The position numbers and the translations under genes were made by a program. The notes under the pieces were generated by a model, which was not told the DNA's origin, made no database searches, and saw only the letters and a program-made list of their open reading frames with translations. Positions 27,502 to 36,252 of a DNA stretch of 64,000 bases are shown here, in pieces. Numbering within the stretch: position 1 is the first letter of the stretch; each line of letters opens with the position of its first letter. The DNA comes from Rhizobium sp. S152 (GTDB lineage Bacteria > Pseudomonadota > Alphaproteobacteria > Rhizobiales > Rhizobiaceae): NCBI RefSeq assembly GCF_030380735.1, contig NZ_JAUDRZ010000003.1, positions 124,001 through 188,000 on the forward strand. The letters run 5' to 3'.

Positions 27502-28539
27502 ATGTCTGATCAGATCAATTTGCAGCGCCGCCGTTTCTTTGGAATGGCTGCCATGACCTTCGCTGCCGTCGAACTCGGCATGGCCGCCGCCGCAAGCGCA
27601 CAGCCGGCAGCCACGCCGGCGACGAAGGCCGCCGGCCATACCTCCTTTGCCGCGCTGAAGCAGGTCAAGGCTGGTGTGCTCGATGTCGGCTATGCCGAGG
27701 CGGGTCCGGCCGACGGTCCGGCGGTTCTGCTTCTGCATGGCTGGCCCTACGATATCTACAGCTTCGTTGATGTCGCTCCGCTGCTGGCCGATGCCGGCTA
27801 CCGCGTCATCATTCCGTATCTCCGCGGCTACGGCACCACCCGCTTCCTGTCAGACGCGACACCGCGCAACGGCCAGCAGGCGGCGCTCGCCGCCGACATG
27901 ATCGCGCTGATGGACGCGCTCGGCATCGAAAAGGCGATCGTCGCCGGCTATGACTGGGGTGCACGCACCGTCAACATCATGGCCGCACTCTGGCCGGAGC
28001 GCTGCAAGGCCATGGTCTCCGTCAGCGGCTACCTGATCGGGAGCCAGGAGATCAATAGGAAGCCATTGCCGCCGAAGGCGGAACAGGCGTGGTGGTACCA
28101 GTTCTACTTCGCCACCGAACGCGGCCGCCTCGGCTACGAGGCCAACCGCCACGACTTCGCGAAGCTCATCTGGGAGACCGCTTCGCCAAGCTGGCATTTC
28201 GATGACGCGACTTTCGATCGATCCGCCGCTGCCTTCGAGAACCCCGACCATGTCGAGATCGTTGTGCATAATTATCGTTGGCGGCTGGGACTGGTCGAGG
28301 GCGAGTCACAATATGACGGCTTCGAAGAGCGGCTGGCGAAGGGCCCTGTCATCACCATCCCGACGATCACGATGGAAGGCGATGCCAACGGTGCGCCGCA
28401 TCCGGAGCCCTCGGCCTATGCGAAGAAGTTCTCCGGTCCCTACCAGCATCGCACTGTCGGCGGCGGCATCGGCCATAATCTGCCGCAGGAGGCGCCGCAG
28501 GCCTTCGCCCAGGCGATCATTGATGTCGACAAGCTCTAG
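27502..28539 (+). CDS. Tat-exported alpha/beta hydrolase (epoxide hydrolase-like)
   Basis: A 345-aa hydrolase with a twin-arginine signal (QRRRFFGMAAM at residues 8-18, Ala-rich h-region, cleavage near ASAQP). The fold shows LLLHGWPYD (oxyanion motif, 79-82) and AGYDWGARTV, where Asp151 is the nucleophile as in epoxide hydrolases and haloalkane dehalogenases; GIGHNLPQEAP carries the catalytic His. It would act in the periplasm. The ATG at 27502 follows AGGAGCCCACG; an upstream open frame from 27181 is not coding-like. It precedes the two-component genes by 114 bp. Confidence 0.87.
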   Translation: MSDQINLQRRRFFGMAAMTFAAVELGMAAAASAQPAATPATKAAGHTSFAALKQVKAGVLDVGYAEAGPADGPAVLLLHGWPYDIYSFVDVAPLLADAGYRVIIPYLRGYGTTRFLSDATPRNGQQAALAADMIALMDALGIEKAIVAGYDWGARTVNIMAALWPERCKAMVSVSGYLIGSQEINRKPLPPKAEQAWWYQFYFATERGRLGYEANRHDFAKLIWETASPSWHFDDATFDRSAAAFENPDHVEIVVHNYRWRLGLVEGESQYDGFEERLAKGPVITIPTITMEGDANGAPHPEPSAYAKKFSGPYQHRTVGGGIGHNLPQEAPQAFAQAIIDVDKL

Positions 28540-28653
28540 CTTGGAAAACCTCCCAAGCCATCACGTGGCCCCTTCGCGGCAGGCGGAACTGGGTTTATTG
28601 GAGAAGGGCGGCGGATGCGCCGCCTTCGCGAGACGGTAATTGGAAATCCTGTG

Positions 28654-29394
28654 ATGGAGCACATCGATCATATCCTGATCGTCGATGACGATCGCGAAAT
28701 CCGCGAGCTGGTGTCGAGCTATCTGACGAAGAACGGCTTGCGCACGACGGTCGCGGCCGATGGCCGCCAGATGCGCAGCTTTCTCGAAGGAAATACGGTC
28801 GATCTGATCGTGCTTGACGTCATGATGCCGGGCGACGATGGCCTCGTTCTTTGCCGGGAACTGCGCGCCGGCAAGCACAAGGCGACGCCGATCCTGATGC
28901 TGACCGCGCGCAGTGACGAGCTCGATCGGGTGCTGGGTCTTGAGATGGGCGCCGACGATTACCTGGCAAAGCCGTTTGCCGCGCGCGAACTTCTGGCACG
29001 CATCAAGGCGATCCTGCGCCGCACCCGCATGCTGCCGCCCAATCTGCAGATCAGCGAGGCCGGCCAGCTTCTGACGTTCGGCGACTGGAAGCTCGATACC
29101 GTGGCACGTCACCTGCTCGACAAGGACGGAACGGCAATTGCGCTGAGCGGCGCCGAATACCGCCTGTTGCGCGTGTTCATTGATCATCCGCAGCGGGTGC
29201 TCAACCGAGACCAGCTGCTCAACCTCACCCAGGGCCGCGACGCCGACCTGTTCGATCGCTCGATCGATCTGCTGGTCAGCCGCGTGCGCCAGCGTCTGGG
29301 CGACGACGCACGCGAACCGACCTACATCAAGACAGTGCGCAGCGAGGGCTATGTCTTCTCCGTGCCGGTAGAAATCCTGGAGCTTCGGGCGTGA
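28654..29394 (+). CDS. OmpR-family response regulator
   Basis: A 246-aa two-domain regulator. The receiver (8-122) has ILIVDDDREIR with the acidic pair, LIVLDVMMPGDDG with the phospho-Asp, TARSD and the switch-Lys motif LAKPF. The C-terminal winged helix (about 145-240) has LSGAEYRLLRVFIDHP and VSRVRQRLGDDA. It overlaps the kinase by 4 bp (GTGA). Likely targets are the adjacent hydrolase and Ohr genes, whose promoters share the ATGTATCC word. An upstream ATG at 28615 is possible but lacks a ribosome site. Confidence 0.92.
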   Translation: MEHIDHILIVDDDREIRELVSSYLTKNGLRTTVAADGRQMRSFLEGNTVDLIVLDVMMPGDDGLVLCRELRAGKHKATPILMLTARSDELDRVLGLEMGADDYLAKPFAARELLARIKAILRRTRMLPPNLQISEAGQLLTFGDWKLDTVARHLLDKDGTAIALSGAEYRLLRVFIDHPQRVLNRDQLLNLTQGRDADLFDRSIDLLVSRVRQRLGDDAREPTYIKTVRSEGYVFSVPVEILELRA

Positions 29395-30704
29395 CGGCGG
29401 CTGTGCTCCGTCATCTATGGCCGAAGACGCTGCGGGCGCGAATCTTTCTCATCCTGCTGGTCGGTCTGGCGGTTGCCTATGGGCTTTCCTTTAGTGTGCT
29501 CTATACCGAGCGCTACATGTCGGCCAAGGCCGTCATGCTGGGCACGCTGGAAAACGACGTCGCGACCTCGATCGCCGTACTCGACCGGCTGCCCGCGGAT
29601 CAGCGCGCCGATCTGCTCGATCGGCTGAGCCGTGGCAATTATCGTTTCATCCTGGGGCCGGGAAGCAAGGGCGTTCCCGATACCTCTAGCCGCGCGGCCG
29701 AAATCGCCGGCCGGCTCGAGGATGCGGTGGATCATCGCTTCCCGCTCAGCATCGAAGCGATCCCCGGCGATGTTGCGCGGCTGCAGGCGCATCTCAGCTT
29801 GAGCGATGGCAGCCCGCTGACGATCGACATCACGCCGCGCGGGGTCATGCCGATCGCGCAATGGCTGCCTTATGTTTTCGTCGTCCAGATGCTGCTGCTG
29901 ATCGTCGTTGCCTGGCTTGCCGTGCGTCAGGCGATCCGCCCGCTGGGCGATCTTGCTGCCGCCGCCGATGCGCTGGACATGAGCAGTAAGGGGCCGGTGA
30001 TGAGCGATGCGGGGCCGACCGAGGTGGCGCATGCCGCCAAGGCCTTCAACGCCATGCGAGACAGGATCGCCCACTATCTTGAAGAGCGCGTTCAGATTCT
30101 GGCGGCCATCTCGCATGACCTGCAGACGCCGATCACTCGCATGCGCTTGCGCGCCGACATGGCGGATGAGGGGCCGGGCAAGGACAAGCTGCTGCACGAT
30201 CTCGGGGAGATCGAGCGGCTGGTGCAGGATGGCATTGCCTATGCGCGGAGCTCGCACGGCAGCGGCGAGAAGTTCTCCCGCATCGATCTGGCGTCGTTCA
30301 TCGAGAGCCTGAGCTACGATTATCAGGATACCGGCAAGTCGGTCTCCGTAATCGGCATGGTGCAGGGTACAGCCGCGACAAAGCCGCATGCGCTGCGGCG
30401 CATCCTGTCGAACTTCATCGATAATGCCCTGAAATTCGCGGGTGCTGCCGAGGTCAGCGTGGAGCGCCGAGGCGAGAGCGACATCGTGATCAGCGTGCTC
30501 GACCGTGGGCCCGGCATTCCTGAAGAGCAGCTGGACGCGGCGATGCAGCCGTTCTACCGGCTCGAGCAGTCGCGCAACCGCGAGACGGGCGGTTCCGGGC
30601 TGGGGCTTGCGATCGCGCAGCAGCTGGCGGCGGCGATCGGCGGATCGGTCCGCCTCTATAATCGCGACGGCGGCGGTCTTGTCGCCGAACTCGTCATTCA
30701 CTGA
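29391..30704 (+). CDS. EnvZ-type sensor histidine kinase
   Basis: A 437-aa membrane kinase starting at GTG. Helix 1 is at about 18-38, a periplasmic sensor at 40-155, helix 2 at 157-178, then HAMP (180-232), HisKA with His242 (AAISHDLQTPITRMR) and HATPase with NFIDNALKFAG, DRGPGIP and GGSGLGLAIA. It pairs with the upstream OmpR-type regulator through a 4-bp overlap. The signal is unknown; Ohr, DipZ and a Tat hydrolase as neighbours suggest envelope redox stress or organic peroxides. Confidence 0.92.
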   Translation: MTAAVLRHLWPKTLRARIFLILLVGLAVAYGLSFSVLYTERYMSAKAVMLGTLENDVATSIAVLDRLPADQRADLLDRLSRGNYRFILGPGSKGVPDTSSRAAEIAGRLEDAVDHRFPLSIEAIPGDVARLQAHLSLSDGSPLTIDITPRGVMPIAQWLPYVFVVQMLLLIVVAWLAVRQAIRPLGDLAAAADALDMSSKGPVMSDAGPTEVAHAAKAFNAMRDRIAHYLEERVQILAAISHDLQTPITRMRLRADMADEGPGKDKLLHDLGEIERLVQDGIAYARSSHGSGEKFSRIDLASFIESLSYDYQDTGKSVSVIGMVQGTAATKPHALRRILSNFIDNALKFAGAAEVSVERRGESDIVISVLDRGPGIPEEQLDAAMQPFYRLEQSRNRETGGSGLGLAIAQQLAAAIGGSVRLYNRDGGGLVAELVIH

Positions 30705-30854
30705 AGGAATTTGTAGCCGGGCATGTCCAGGCGCCGGAATGCTACGTTTCGTTACAGTTCGCCGCCTTGCCAAAATATGCCGGATACATCGGCAGCGCAA
30801 AAACCACTCCGTCAACGGACGCCGCACTGGGCGGCGCAACAAGGAGTGTTCGCG

Positions 30855-31271
30855 ATGACCAAGATCGACAAGGTTCTCTATACCGGCAAGACCCACACCA
30901 CCGGCGGCCGCGAGGGCTTCTCGCGCAGCAGCGACGGCGAACTGGATGTGACGCTGTCGCCTCCCGGCAGCAAGCGCGCCGGTACCAACCCCGAACAACT
31001 GTTCGCGGCCGGCTGGTCCGCCTGCTTCATCGGCGCAATGGGCATCGCTGCCGCCGCGCAGAAGGTGCAACTGCCTTCCGATGTGTCGGTCGATGCGGAA
31101 GTGGATCTGGGCACCGCCGAAGGCGCCTATTTCCTGCAGGCGCGGCTGACGATCAATCTGCCCGGCGTCGACAAGGCGGTCGCCCGGTCGATCGTCGAAG
31201 CCGCTCACCAGACCTGCCCCTATTCCAAGGCGACACGCGGCAATATCGACGTCGAATTGATCCTGGCCTGA
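30855..31271 (+). CDS. ohr: Organic hydroperoxide resistance protein Ohr
   Basis: A 138-aa Ohr of the OsmC superfamily, reducing organic and fatty-acid hydroperoxides with lipoylated proteins as electron donors. Key residues are present: Arg19 (GGREGFSRS), Glu47 (TNPEQLFAAG), the reactive Cys57 (WSACFIG) and Cys121 (QTCPYSKATRGN). The ATG at 30855 follows AAGGAGTGTTCGCG. No ohrR (MarR) gene is next to it; instead it follows a two-component system after a 150-bp gap with its own promoter space. An in-frame start at 30723 would add 44 unrelated residues. Confidence 0.93.
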   Translation: MTKIDKVLYTGKTHTTGGREGFSRSSDGELDVTLSPPGSKRAGTNPEQLFAAGWSACFIGAMGIAAAAQKVQLPSDVSVDAEVDLGTAEGAYFLQARLTINLPGVDKAVARSIVEAAHQTCPYSKATRGNIDVELILA

Positions 31272-31290
31272 AAAACGAGGGAGCATCACG

Positions 31291-31413
31291 ATGAGAATGA
31301 TGGTTCTTTGCATGCTGGGCGCGGCGATATTCGCGGCTCCCTGCCTTTACGATATCGGGTCACGAGAGCCGTCGCCCTTGGTTGGGGCGATCGCGGCGAC
31401 CACAGGCTGGTAG
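31291..31413 (+). CDS. 40-aa small exported or membrane peptide
   Basis: A 40-codon ORF 19 bp after ohr with a strong ribosome site (GAGGGAGCATCACG-ATG). The product begins MRMMVLCMLGAAIFAAPCLY, a signal-peptide or membrane-helix-like stretch with two cysteines, followed by a short polar tail ending ATTGW. No family recognised. Probably cotranscribed with ohr. Confidence 0.5.
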   Translation: MRMMVLCMLGAAIFAAPCLYDIGSREPSPLVGAIAATTGW

Positions 31414-31457
31414 CCTCCTGAAAGTGCCCTGTCCGCGCCACGCGGGCGGGGCATTCG

Positions 31458-32093
31458 CTAACGCAACGACAGGGCCGCGACGAAGAGGTCCCAGCGTTCA
31501 TCGAAGAGGATGCGGCAGGCGGCTTCATCGAATGTGTCCGTGGGGGCGAGCCGCACGCGGTTGCTCGCGCCTTCCAGAAGATCGACCAGAATGGCGCAGA
31601 TGGCGGTCGGGTCGCCGGCACGCATGACGTTTGCGGCTTGCGCCGTGACGATCACCGCTTCCAGCGGCTCCAATGCTGTGGCGGACCAGGCAGCAAGCTT
31701 CTCGCCGATGGATGTGGATATGGCGGCTTCGGCCATGACGGCCAGATAGAAGGCGGCGTAGTCGCGTGCGATGCCGAAGGTGAAATAGCGCAGGGCCACC
31801 GCATGCAGGGCCTCGAGAGGTTCACACCTTGCTTCGGCGGCCTGCACAAGCGCCTCGCGGAAACGCCCGAGGTCGCGGGCGACGACAGCCTCCAGAAGGG
31901 CGCCCTTGTTCGGGTAACGGCGATAAAGCGTGTGCTTCGACATGCCGAGGTCGGCCGCGATCGCATCGAGCGAGGCGCTGCCTATCCCCCTCTTCGCGAA
32001 CACGGCGCGCGCGCCATCAAGAAGTCGTTCGCCGATCGCGGCCGCCTGATCCTTGCGCGGCCGGCCGCCGGGGCGGGTGTGGTTTGTCTTCAA
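31458..32093 (-). CDS. TetR/AcrR family regulator
   Basis: A 211-aa repressor. The N-terminal helix-turn-helix (about 20-65) has VFAKRGIGSASLDAIAADLGMSKHTLYRRYPNK, textbook TetR; the C-terminal helical domain (80-211) should bind a ligand and resembles the AefR-like group. The only reasonable start is a TTG at 32093, since an in-frame stop lies just upstream. It is divergent from an ABC-F gene across 117 bp and may regulate it. The long arginine-rich N-terminus (RPGGRPRKDQ) can reach the minor groove. Confidence 0.87.
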   Translation of the reverse strand: MKTNHTRPGGRPRKDQAAAIGERLLDGARAVFAKRGIGSASLDAIAADLGMSKHTLYRRYPNKGALLEAVVARDLGRFREALVQAAEARCEPLEALHAVALRYFTFGIARDYAAFYLAVMAEAAISTSIGEKLAAWSATALEPLEAVIVTAQAANVMRAGDPTAICAILVDLLEGASNRVRLAPTDTFDEAACRILFDERWDLFVAALSLR

Positions 32094-32164
32094 TGTCCGT
32101 CACATCCGGTGGTGCGCCGCTGCGAGGGCGGCGTTGTTGCACATTCGGTCGAATTTTGATAATC

Positions 32165-32193
32165 GGCACGATACCGTGCTGTTTTTAGTTTTT
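32165..32193 (+). terminator. Hairpin plus T-tract before the ABC-F gene: candidate attenuator
   Basis: GGCACG (32165-32170), loop ATAC, CGTGCT (32175-32180), then GTTTTTAGTTTTT (32181-32193), only 17 bp before the ABC-F start codon. This has the form of an intrinsic terminator in the leader of an antibiotic-resistance-like ABC-F gene. A 31-codon reading frame (32093-32188) covers it completely and stops inside the T-tract. Confidence 0.5.
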
Positions 32194-32210
32194 CAAGAAG
32201 GCGTCAGGCG

Positions 32211-33800
32211 ATGTCCTCCATCACCATCAATGATCTTTCCTGGACAAAGCCGGACGGCCAGGCGGTGTTTTCCGATCTCAGCCTGAGCTTCGTCGGCGAA
32301 CGCGCCGGCCTCGTCGGCCGCAACGGTGTCGGCAAGACGACGCTTTTGAAACTGCTCGCCGGCGAGTTTCAGCCGCGGGCGGGCAACGTGACGCTCAACG
32401 GCACCGTCGCTATGGTTCGGCAGACCGTCCATGTGGGAACGGGAGAGACTGTCGCCTCGCTGTTCGGGGTGGCGGAGGCGATGTCGATCCTTGAGCGCGC
32501 CGAAGCCGGCACGGCAAGCATGGAGGAGCTTGCGGAGGCGGACTGGGCGCTTGAGGACCGCATGGTCGCGGCGCTCGCCCGCGTCGGGTTCGCTGCAGAC
32601 GCGAATACATTGCTGACGACGCTGTCGGGTGGGCAGCGGACTCGTGTCGGCCTCGCAGCAGCTATATTTCGCGAACCCGATTTTCTCCTATTGGACGAGC
32701 CGACGAACAACCTTGATCGCGACGGCCGGCAGGCGGTCATCGATCTCCTCGCCGGCTGGCGCAGCGGCGCCATCGTCGTCAGTCATGATCGCGAATTGCT
32801 TGACGAAATGGATGCAATCGTCGAGATGACATCGCTCGGTGCCCGCCGCTATGGCGGCAACTGGACCGCCTATCGCGCGATGAAACTCCTTGAACTGGAC
32901 GCGGCGGAGCACGATCTCGCGCATGCCGAAAAGTCGATCGCCGAAGTCAAGCGCAAGACGCAGCTCGCCGCCGAGCGAAAGGACCGGCGCGATGCAGCGG
33001 GTGCTCGTAAGGGGGCCAAAGGCGACATGCCGCGGATCGTCGCCGGCATGCGAAAGAGCAGCGCCGAGGCCAGCAAGGGGCAAGCGTCGAAGCTGGCGGA
33101 ACGGCAACTTAGCGGGGCGCAGGAGAGCCTTAGCGCGGCGAAATCGCGTATCGAAGTCCTACAGCCGTTTTCCATCAAGCTGCCATCGACGGGCCTTGCA
33201 GCGGGTCGATCCGTTCTGACCCTCGATCATGTTGATGCCGGCCATGATCCCGAAAGTCCAATTATCCGTGATCTTTCACTGTCGATCGTCGGCCCCGAAC
33301 GCGTCGCGGTGACCGGCCCCAACGGTGCCGGCAAGACGACGCTGTTGAAGCTTGTCTCGGGCGCGCTCGAGCCGTTTCGCGGCAAGGTGAGCGTGCAGGT
33401 GGCGTATGCGATGCTCGATCAGACGGTTGGCATCCTTGAAGCGGAGGATACGATCCTCGGAAACTTCACTCGGCTCAATCCGCAATCGACGGAAAATGAG
33501 TGCCGGGCCACGCTCGCGAGCTTTCTTTTCCGAGCGGACGCGGCGCTGCAACGGGTCGCCACCCTCAGCGGCGGACAGATGTTGCGCGCCGGGCTTGCCT
33601 GCGTGCTCGGCGGCCCGCGGCCGCCGGCGCTGCTTGTTCTCGACGAGCCGACCAATCATCTTGATATCGATTCGATCGAGGCGGTTGAAGCCGCGCTCGT
33701 TGCCTATGACGGTGCCCTTCTGGTCGTGAGCCACGACGAAACGTTCCTCGGCAATATCGGCGTCACCAGGCGGCTGGAATTGGTCAAGGGACCCGGCTGA
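32211..33800 (+). CDS. ABC-F family ATPase
   Basis: A 529-aa protein with two ATP-binding cassettes and no membrane segment, so a ribosome-associated ABC-F factor. Cassette 1 has GRNGVGKTT, LSGGQRTRVGLA and LLLDEPTNNLD; cassette 2 has GPNGAGKTT, LSGGQMLRAGLA and LVLDEPTNHLD. Between them lies the interdomain linker (about 220-310), helical and rich in Lys, Glu and Ala, which reaches the ribosomal P-site in this family. Possible roles are protection from ribosome-targeting antibiotics or translation control as in EttA/Uup. The leader hairpin and divergent TetR gene argue for inducible expression. Confidence 0.88.
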   Translation: MSSITINDLSWTKPDGQAVFSDLSLSFVGERAGLVGRNGVGKTTLLKLLAGEFQPRAGNVTLNGTVAMVRQTVHVGTGETVASLFGVAEAMSILERAEAGTASMEELAEADWALEDRMVAALARVGFAADANTLLTTLSGGQRTRVGLAAAIFREPDFLLLDEPTNNLDRDGRQAVIDLLAGWRSGAIVVSHDRELLDEMDAIVEMTSLGARRYGGNWTAYRAMKLLELDAAEHDLAHAEKSIAEVKRKTQLAAERKDRRDAAGARKGAKGDMPRIVAGMRKSSAEASKGQASKLAERQLSGAQESLSAAKSRIEVLQPFSIKLPSTGLAAGRSVLTLDHVDAGHDPESPIIRDLSLSIVGPERVAVTGPNGAGKTTLLKLVSGALEPFRGKVSVQVAYAMLDQTVGILEAEDTILGNFTRLNPQSTENECRATLASFLFRADAALQRVATLSGGQMLRAGLACVLGGPRPPALLVLDEPTNHLDIDSIEAVEAALVAYDGALLVVSHDETFLGNIGVTRRLELVKGPG

Positions 33801-33855
33801 CGATCACACGGCAAAGCCGCTTGCTCCGCTCATGTAGCCCAAGTTTTCGCTGCGG

Positions 33856-33870
33856 TGGCTGGCTCAGCCA
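33856..33870 (-). terminator. Hairpin at the end of the 72-aa gene
   Basis: TGGCTG-GCT-CAGCCA, a 6-bp stem overlapping the stop codon of the 72-aa gene in the 63-bp gap to the converging ABC-F gene. No clear T-tract follows, so terminator function is uncertain. Confidence 0.3.
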
Positions 33871-34082
33871 GCGTAGTGACCAGCAAAGGCATCGGCGGCG
33901 GATTTGACGACGACGGCGACGCTGAGCCCCTTCGTGACCGGGGCTCCTGCCGCTCCCTTGTCCGCAGCGGCCTTCAAGCCGCCGTTCGCCGGCGGGTCAA
34001 GCGGCTTCACTGTTCCGGCGGTCAGATCCGCAACCCACAGACCTTTTTCTCCTGCAATGCCGATGACGACTACTTTTGTCAT
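33864..34082 (-). CDS. 72-aa protein of unknown function downstream of SARP-TPR regulator
   Basis: Not recognised. The 72-aa product starts MTKVVVIGIAGEKGLWVADL, has a Gly/Ala-rich middle (NGGLKAAADKGAAGAP) and ends FAGHYAG. It has no signal peptide, membrane helix or cysteine. GGGGAG lies before the ATG, and the gene starts 26 bp after the stop of the SARP-TPR regulator on the same strand, so they are almost surely one transcript. It may be a small regulator, a ligand-sensing partner or a precursor peptide. Confidence 0.6.
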   Translation of the reverse strand: MTKVVVIGIAGEKGLWVADLTAGTVKPLDPPANGGLKAAADKGAAGAPVTKGLSVAVVVKSAADAFAGHYAG

Positions 34083-34108
34083 GCTTTGACTCCCCTGGAG
34101 ATCGGTTT

Positions 34109-36040
34109 CTAAAATCCTGCTTTCTTGAGGCCTTCGCGATAAAGATCCTTGTGCCACTGCTCTTTGCTCGGCACCGCCGACAGCCAGCGGTCGACGTCGA
34201 AATTGGGGTTCGCCTCCAGCACGCGCCGAACGAACATCTGTGCCATGTCCTGGCGCCCCAGCATCGCGAAACTCGCCGCCGAGAGTCTGTCGGCCAATCC
34301 CGGATTTGCCATCTGGCTGATATAGTCGAGCGCCGCCTCGAACTCGCCCAACGCATAGTTCGCACCGGCGCCGGTCCAGAAATAGGTGTCGGGGCTTAGC
34401 GGGTTGAGCTCGATTGCCCGCTCGATCTTCTTCAGCGCCATGGATGGAAGAGAGCAGTGGACCAACGTATCCGCATGGTCGGCGACGATATCGGCATAGT
34501 GCGGCGCCAGGGTCTCGGCGATTTCCATCGCCGAAGCGCTTTCGTCGAACGCGCCCTGCAAGAGCTTGGCGACGCCGAATTCCCGATACCCGTCGGCGAG
34601 GTCGGAGCGTTCCCGGATGGCCTTCGCGGCGTAGGCCTCCGCGGTCTTCAGAAGCTCGATATCGCCGCGGGCACTGAGCAGCCATTCCTTCGAATAGGTG
34701 CGTCCGATCGCGCTGAGAGCCGGCGCGAAGCTTGGGCTCGCATCGACCGCGGCACTCATCTCCTCGCGCGCCCGCTGCAGGCTGGGAAGCGTCAACTGGC
34801 CGAGATGCTGCCTTCCAACCAGGAACCGGCGATAGGCGGCCGGGCTCAGTTCGTAATCGGACTGCTCCTGACGGTGGCGATCGATCTCGCCCGAGACCGA
34901 GATGGCGATCTGTCGCGATAGCGCGCGCCTGTCTCGCACGAGGCTCAGATGGTTGAGGCTGAAACGTTCGGCCCAGATGATCTTGCTGTCGTCGAAGAAG
35001 ATAAGTTGCGCGAACAGGGTGACATCGCCACCCGTGCTGCTGATGCGCGTTGCCAGCACATAGTTGACATGATGCCGTTTGAAGAACGCGGCTTGCGTTT
35101 CCATGTGATGGCCGATCTGCACGGCCGAATGCGGAGCGATGACCTGCAGGCTGTTATAGGCACAGAAACCGATCGTGATGTCTTCGATCAGCGAGGTGGC
35201 CAGGATGCCGGCCTCTGGGCGAATGGATTGGTTGCTGGGCGGCAGCAGCACGAGGCGTGGCAACACGGCCTGCCGGCCGCCGGTATCGACAAGGCTCGAT
35301 CGAATGTCGTCGGTGAATGCCTGGGCGGGCTGTCGTCCGAGCGTGGGTTCCCTGCGCAGCGCGGTATTGAGGACATCGACGCTCCGCGAGATCGAGCCGC
35401 TACGTTCGGCGAAGTGGCGTTGAAGCGAGGCCACGTCCTCTTCGGCGTTGAAGATATCTATCAACAACTTCAACGTGTCGGGATCCGATGCCTCCGATCG
35501 GAACAGGACAATGGCCGCTTTTCTGATCAGCTTCGACTCGTCGCCCGTATGTGGCAGGCGCACGGCTGCACGCAGTGCGCTCGAGAGAAGGTCGACATGA
35601 AAGGCTTCCTGCATGGCGAGCCAATTGCCGAAAATAGGGCTGTTGCAGTTCACCATTCCCATGAATGGTTTGCTGAAGAGTTCGTGGAGGTGCCCGAGCC
35701 ATGAGAAGGGCTCGTATCCCTCCTGGTCCCCGCTCGGAAGATCCGAAGACAGCACCTCCCGGTCCACCGAGACCTTGGCCTCGTCGAACGAAAGCAGGGA
35801 GACGCCGATCTCTTTCTGCCGTTTTGCGATTGCCGACATCAATTCGTGAAAGTTGGAAAGCAGAACGCTGCCTTCACCGTTGCCCCACAGAAAAGCGGCC
35901 AATGAGGTGCGGCAGGCAGAACCGTCGGCTCTAGTCAGCAAATGGGCGAGCAGCAGCAAGCCGTAGTCGGGAAAAACAACGTCGTTGCCTCTGCTATCCG
36001 AGAGCCGCAACGATCCGAATGTCTTCAGAACGTAAGCCAT
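34109..36040 (-). CDS. SARP-like transcriptional regulator with TolB-like and TPR domains
   Basis: A 643-aa cytoplasmic regulator. Residues 1-95 look like an OmpR/SARP-type winged helix (VLKTFGSLRLSDSRG start, GLLLLAHLLTRADG), 105-230 fit a bacterial transcriptional activator (BTAD) helical domain, 260-385 contain the TolB N-terminal-like domain seen in rhizobial cyclase/TPR proteins (VNYVLATRIS, IIWAERF), and 400-640 are TPR repeats (ALSAIGRTYSKE, DLADGYREFGVAKLLQGAFDES, NPLSPDTYFWTGAGANYALGEFEAAL). No kinase or cyclase domain. GAGGGGAAA precedes the ATG. It forms a two-gene unit with the 72-aa protein and is divergent from two exported-protein genes, its likely targets. Confidence 0.8.
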   Translation of the reverse strand: MAYVLKTFGSLRLSDSRGNDVVFPDYGLLLLAHLLTRADGSACRTSLAAFLWGNGEGSVLLSNFHELMSAIAKRQKEIGVSLLSFDEAKVSVDREVLSSDLPSGDQEGYEPFSWLGHLHELFSKPFMGMVNCNSPIFGNWLAMQEAFHVDLLSSALRAAVRLPHTGDESKLIRKAAIVLFRSEASDPDTLKLLIDIFNAEEDVASLQRHFAERSGSISRSVDVLNTALRREPTLGRQPAQAFTDDIRSSLVDTGGRQAVLPRLVLLPPSNQSIRPEAGILATSLIEDITIGFCAYNSLQVIAPHSAVQIGHHMETQAAFFKRHHVNYVLATRISSTGGDVTLFAQLIFFDDSKIIWAERFSLNHLSLVRDRRALSRQIAISVSGEIDRHRQEQSDYELSPAAYRRFLVGRQHLGQLTLPSLQRAREEMSAAVDASPSFAPALSAIGRTYSKEWLLSARGDIELLKTAEAYAAKAIRERSDLADGYREFGVAKLLQGAFDESASAMEIAETLAPHYADIVADHADTLVHCSLPSMALKKIERAIELNPLSPDTYFWTGAGANYALGEFEAALDYISQMANPGLADRLSAASFAMLGRQDMAQMFVRRVLEANPNFDVDRWLSAVPSKEQWHKDLYREGLKKAGF

Positions 36041-36252
36041 TTTCCCCTCTACGCGACGCCGTCATTCAGTTGAAACTAAAATACAACAAGAAATTGAAAA
36101 CCACAATGCAGCCCCTGTTCGAAAATGACAATCAAAAATGTGATCTCAGGGTTGTGTTTAAAGGCATGCCGCGACCAGTCTCGTTTCATGCCATATTCGC
36201 GGCATCCGCTTGTCTTATCAATGAGCACCCGATTCGAAAGCTGGAGCCCGAT

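Noticed and set aside
29415..31313. A 632-codon - strand frame over the sensor kinase and ohr.
   Set aside because: Covers two well-supported genes in antisense and has no recognisable domain.
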